Source: an uncultured Verrucomicrobiota bacterium
GTDB lineage: Bacteria > Verrucomicrobiota > Verrucomicrobiia > Chthoniobacterales > SZAS-18
DNA length: 26,034 nucleotides
Direction: 5' to 3'
NCBI GenBank assembly: GCA_937871685.1
Contig: CALMOL010000116.1
Span: 1 to 26,034, forward strand
Below, one piece after another: positions 22,833 through 26,034 of this stretch; positions within the stretch are counted from its first letter, which is position 1; each line of letters starts with the position of its first letter. A model generated the notes under the pieces. That model did no database searches and was not told where the DNA came from. It saw only the letters and a list, made by a program, of their open reading frames with translations. The translations under genes were made by a program, and so were the position numbers.

Positions 22833-25667
22833 ATGGTGTGCCCGCAAATGTCCGCGGGCGCTCCAAACCATCCGACCGCGGAACTCGACTTCGGGCATTT
22901 CCGCATCGAGCGGCGCGAGGACGGCACACCCTGGACGCTGGGCGTCGGCGCCATGGGCGTGACCTACAGGGCCTGGGACGAGAAACTCCGCCTCCCCGTG
23001 GCGCTGAAGGTCATCACGGCTGCCCAGGTCCAGAACCCACAGGCACAGGCGCTCTTCCTGCGCGAGGCGCGCGCCGCGGCAAGGGTGCGGCACACCAACG
23101 TGGCCAGCGTGCTCGCGCTGGGCGACACGCCGGGCAACCTCCACTACGCCATGGAGTTCGTGGACGGGCTCTCGCTGGCCGCGCGGCTGCGCCAAAGCTC
23201 CCCGCTTGCGCCGCTGCTGGCGCTCGACCTCGCGCTCCAAGTTGCGCGCGGCCTGGAGGCCATCCACGAGCAGAAGCTGGTGCACCGCGACCTGAAGCCG
23301 GCCAACCTGATGCTGCTGGCCGCGCCGCATGCTCCCGCGCAAGAGGCGTGGCGGGTGAAGATCATCGACTTCGGCCTGGCCCGTCTCGTCGGTGGGGAAG
23401 CTTTCGCGGCGGAGGAAGGCACGGCGCCCACCATTGGATTCCGCGGCACCGCGCTCTACGCGAGCCCGGAGCAGTGCGAGGAGCGCACGGACCTGGACGG
23501 GCGCAGCGACCTTTACGCCCTGGGCGGCGTGCTGTGGGAGATGCTCGTGGGCGCGCCGCCTTTCCGTGCTCGCTCCGTGCGCGAGCTGATGAACCTGCAT
23601 GTCCATGCGTCGCCGCCGCTGGAGCGGCTGGCGCATCTGCCGCTCTCGCTGCAGGCCATCGTCGCGCGGCTGCTGCTGAAGGACCGCGACGGGCGCTTCG
23701 CCGACGCCGATGCCCTGGCCCGGGCGCTGGAAAAGGCACGAACGAAGATCGAGAGCGGGGCGGACCTCGGCGACGACCCGCTCGCGGCGACGCTTCCTCA
23801 GCGGGGCGCTCCTTCCACCAGCCAGGGCGCGAAGCTGACGGCCCTCGCGGTGACGCCTGTCCCGTCGCCGATCGCGTCCGCTCCCGCGGCCTTCCGCGCG
23901 GAGGCACCGCGCCGTTCGCGAGGGATCCTGCTCGGTCTCGCGGCCATCGCAGCGGCGGTCCTGGTGTTCGCCCTCATCCAATGGGAGCGCCGCCCGAGCG
24001 CCGCCGTCGAGAAATCCCTCGCCGTGCTGCCCTTCGAGAACGCCAGCGAGGACAAGGACGACGCCTACTTCGCCGACGGGATCATGGACGATGTCCTAAC
24101 CACGCTGGCAAAGATCAAGGACCTGAAGGTCATCAACCGCACCTCCACGCTGCTCTACCGCGGGGCCACCGGGGCCGCCAAGCTGCGCGAGATTGGCCGC
24201 GAGCTGGGCGTGACCAACGTGCTCGAAGGCCGCGTCCGGCGCTCGGAAAACCGCGTGGTGGTCACCGTGCAGCTCACCGACGTGCGCACCGCGCGGCAGC
24301 TCTGGGCCGAGCGCTACGACCGCACGCTGGCCGATTCGCTCACGCTCCAAGGGGAGCTGGCGCAGGAAATCGCCCGCGAGCTGCGCGCCACGCTCTCGCC
24401 CGCGGAAACGCGCAATGTCGCCGCCAAGCCGACGGAGAACGACGAGGCCTACACGCTCTACCTGCGCTCCCGCGAGCTCGCCCTGCGGCAGGGCAACGAG
24501 GAAGGCAAGGCCTCGTCGGCCGTGATCGACCTGCTCTCGAAGGCGGTCGCGCTCGACCCGAAGTTCGCCCTCGCCCACGCGCGCCTCGCGGAGGCGCAGG
24601 CCTACGCCTACCATTTCTTCCGGCCTTCGGAAGAATTGCTGCAGCAGGCGTGGACCTCGGCGCGGGAGTCGCTGCGCCTGAACCCGAACCTTGGCGAGGG
24701 CCACTACGCGCTGGGCCTTTGCTACTACTGCGGCTCCCGGGACTACGAGTCCGCCCTGCGGGAAAACGAGATCGCCCGGCAGAGCATCCCGGGCGACGCG
24801 GAGGTGATCGCCCAGACCGCCTACGTGCGGCGGCGCCAAGGCCGCTGGCGGGAGGCCATCGCCGGCCAGGAACAGGCCCGGCTGCTCGACCCGCGCAACT
24901 TCACCATCGCCGACGGCCTGCTCGGCTCCTACCTCTTCGTGCGCGACTGGGATCGCGCCGTGATCGCCGCGCGGCGCCTGGCGGACCTCAGCCCCCCGGC
25001 GAAGGCCGCCCTCGTCCTCGCGCAAGTGGACCTGGAGGCGCGGGCGGAGCTCGACTCGACGCGGGCCGCCCTGGCCGCCGCCACCGCGGCGTCCGGCTCC
25101 GCGTGCGAGCTCGCCGTGCAGCGCCACCTGCTCGCGCTTTACGAGCGCGACTTTCCCCGGGCCGAGCAGGCGCTGCGAGAATGCCCCTCGGGCACCGTGG
25201 ACCTCGACTCGATCCCGATCCCGAAACCCATGCTGGCCGGCTTCGTGGCGAAATGCCAGGGCGAGCCCGAGCGCGCCAAGCCTCTCTTGGAGGAAGGCTT
25301 GGCCCACCTCGAAGCCGAGGCCGCGAAATACCCCACCAACATCAAGCGCCTCCAGATGCTCGGCTTGGCGCACGCGCTCCTCGGCCGCGAGGACGACGCC
25401 CTGCGCGCCGCGCGACGCTCCATGGAAATGGTGCCCATCGCCAAGGATGCCCTGGACGGCGCCGAGGCGGAAATCTGGGCCGGCATCGTCTATGCGATGG
25501 TCGGCGATCCCGACCAGGCGATGGACCTGATCGAGCGCTCCGTGGCCACCCCCGCCGGCACGCGCATGAGCCAGCTTCGGCTCCACCCGATGTATGATTC
25601 GCTCCGCGCCAACGCGCGCTTCCAAAAGCTCCTCTCCTCCCCGGAGCCGAAGACCATCCTCCGCTGA
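22833..25667 (+). CDS. Ser/Thr protein kinase with membrane anchor, FlgO/CadC-like domain and TPRs
   Basis: 944 aa. A PknB-type kinase spans residues about 20-300, with Gly loop GVGAMG (37-42), Lys59 in VALKV, HRDLKPAN (H151, R152, D153, N158) and DFGLA (D179), so it should be catalytically competent. A disordered Ala/Pro linker leads to one membrane helix (364-384). Beyond it lies SLAVLPFENASEDKDDAYFADG (about 395-416) plus VLEGRVRR and WAERYDRTLAD, the FlgO/CadC-type periplasmic domain often fused to kinases. From about 505 to the end run TPR-like helical repeats. It starts 21 bp after the oxidase gene with no terminator between, so it may be the last gene of that operon and its sensor-kinase. 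An alternative start is ATG 22848. Confidence 0.9.
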   Translation: MVCPQMSAGAPNHPTAELDFGHFRIERREDGTPWTLGVGAMGVTYRAWDEKLRLPVALKVITAAQVQNPQAQALFLREARAAARVRHTNVASVLALGDTPGNLHYAMEFVDGLSLAARLRQSSPLAPLLALDLALQVARGLEAIHEQKLVHRDLKPANLMLLAAPHAPAQEAWRVKIIDFGLARLVGGEAFAAEEGTAPTIGFRGTALYASPEQCEERTDLDGRSDLYALGGVLWEMLVGAPPFRARSVRELMNLHVHASPPLERLAHLPLSLQAIVARLLLKDRDGRFADADALARALEKARTKIESGADLGDDPLAATLPQRGAPSTSQGAKLTALAVTPVPSPIASAPAAFRAEAPRRSRGILLGLAAIAAAVLVFALIQWERRPSAAVEKSLAVLPFENASEDKDDAYFADGIMDDVLTTLAKIKDLKVINRTSTLLYRGATGAAKLREIGRELGVTNVLEGRVRRSENRVVVTVQLTDVRTARQLWAERYDRTLADSLTLQGELAQEIARELRATLSPAETRNVAAKPTENDEAYTLYLRSRELALRQGNEEGKASSAVIDLLSKAVALDPKFALAHARLAEAQAYAYHFFRPSEELLQQAWTSARESLRLNPNLGEGHYALGLCYYCGSRDYESALRENEIARQSIPGDAEVIAQTAYVRRRQGRWREAIAGQEQARLLDPRNFTIADGLLGSYLFVRDWDRAVIAARRLADLSPPAKAALVLAQVDLEARAELDSTRAALAAATAASGSACELAVQRHLLALYERDFPRAEQALRECPSGTVDLDSIPIPKPMLAGFVAKCQGEPERAKPLLEEGLAHLEAEAAKYPTNIKRLQMLGLAHALLGREDDALRAARRSMEMVPIAKDALDGAEAEIWAGIVYAMVGDPDQAMDLIERSVATPAGTRMSQLRLHPMYDSLRANARFQKLLSSPEPKTILR

Positions 25668-25794
25668 AGCCGCGGCTGACGGCTGGTGCGGGCGTCTGCT
25701 TTGGATCCCCGTTCAGCGAGCAGGTGAGCCAAGCCACGCCGCTTGAGAAGCACGCCGAGACTCAGATCACCTCACGATCGTTTAAACCGCATTC

Positions 25795-25938
25795 ATGACG
25801 ACCTACCAAGTTTCCATGTTAGATCTGTATGCGCGCGAGAACGTCGCGCTGGAGGCCGAGTCGCCGCAAGACCCCGAAAGGGAGGCTCTCCGCCGGTATC
25901 CAGACAATCAAACGCTTGGTGGGAAACGCGGTGCCTGA
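25795..25938 (+). CDS. Small hypothetical ORF (47 aa)
   Basis: This ORF encodes a mostly acidic 47-aa product with no membrane segment and no recognised family; it starts MTTYQVSMLDLYARENVALE. The 127 bp before it (25668-25794) hold no gene; an AT-rich palindrome GTTTAAAC at 25780-25787 sits just upstream of the ATG and may mark a promoter. The codon choice is less GC-extreme than in the main genes, as in the whole window end. The ORF is short enough to be chance. Confidence 0.35.
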   Translation: MTTYQVSMLDLYARENVALEAESPQDPEREALRRYPDNQTLGGKRGA

Positions 25939-26034
25939 GCGCGGTTCCGTCTCGAAATCCTTCGACTTCTCGCTTCACGAGCACCCGAGCAAGCCTCGCG
26001 GAAAAGGCGCGCTCCCGCTTTTGCGGAGCGCGGT
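25931..26034 (+). CDS. Possible 5' end of a gene cut by the window edge
   Basis: A frame is open from GTG 25931 to the edge, overlapping the stop of the preceding small ORF (GTGCCTGA). It reads VPERGSVSKSFDFSLHEHPS and on with a basic stretch. Overlapping start and stop suggest a coupled pair, but 34 codons are too few to judge, and the strong hairpin at 26008-26032 would fall inside it. Confidence 0.25.
   Translation, partial: MPERGSVSKSFDFSLHEHPSKPRGKGALPLLRSA
26008..26032. repeat. Strong hairpin at the window edge (terminator candidate)
   Basis: CGCGCT pairs with AGCGCG and CCGC with GCGG around a TTTT loop, with one bulged C, giving about 10 bp. An AAAA run lies just before the stem, so on the minus strand it would end in a U-run and could terminate a leftward transcript. 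What follows on the right is outside the window. Confidence 0.45.

Noticed and set aside
21818..25597. Plus-strand open frame of 1259 codons overlapping the GNAT, oxidase and kinase genes
   Set aside because: Arg/Pro/Ala-rich, no family signature, and out of frame with three convincing genes. It is a shadow of high-GC coding DNA.

Overview
The window is high-GC bacterial chromosome, densely packed, with signal peptides, a Tat leader, TonB/Exb-type energisation parts and a tripartite-efflux adaptor, so the host is Gram-negative. The gene mix (an adaptor/ABC system, GuaB3, a Ser/Thr kinase fused to TPRs, a GAF-cyclase, many pyrimidine-rich non-Shine-Dalgarno leaders) fits the Verrucomicrobiota/PVC-Acidobacteria range best. 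That placement is an inference, not a demonstration. I saw no rRNA, tRNA, CRISPR array, transposase or integrase.

Layout. (1) 3-8278: a membrane-fusion adaptor (cut by the left edge) and two MacB-type ABC ATPases point the same way but are separated by a 1758-codon minus-strand gene, a DUF4011/SF1-helicase/Vsr-like nuclease. This resembles the single-gene antiphage system called Hhe and looks inserted: its GC is visibly lower and its stop codon interlocks with that of the adaptor. The two ATPase genes are separated by a perfect 31-bp inverted repeat built from heptamers. (2) 8296-8538: a small conserved hypothetical on the minus strand. (3) 8676-11707: a tight run of ExbB/TolQ-like, ExbD-like (without its proton-carrying Asp), a short TonB-N-terminus-like protein, a membrane zinc-ribbon protein and the CBS-less IMP-dehydrogenase relative GuaB3. 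(4) 11830-12521: a gene broken by one frameshift in a C-run. (5) 12611-13864 (minus): a fosmidomycin-resistance-type MFS exporter, divergent from a 52-aa DUF1328 membrane protein. (6) 14604-18229: a nitroreductase, a Tat-exported MmgE/PrpD protein and a GAF-adenylate cyclase. (7) 18360-18957: a secreted fasciclin protein with a clear terminator. (8) 19068-25667: fatty-acid desaturase, BtaA-like aminocarboxypropyl transferase (DUF3419), GNAT-like protein, haem-oxygenase-like di-iron oxidase and a large Ser/Thr kinase-TPR protein, with stop/start overlaps or very short gaps. (9) 25668-26034: a lower-GC end with small unrecognised ORFs.

How the genes may work together. The most interesting unit is region 8. 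A desaturase, a BtaA-like enzyme, an acyltransferase-fold protein and a di-iron oxidase are translationally coupled, while BtaB, the N-methyltransferase that normally completes betaine lipids, is not visible. This could be an unusual aminolipid or small-molecule pathway, perhaps with the kinase as its regulator. The second is the Hhe-like gene splitting an efflux operon, which suggests recent acquisition of a defence gene.
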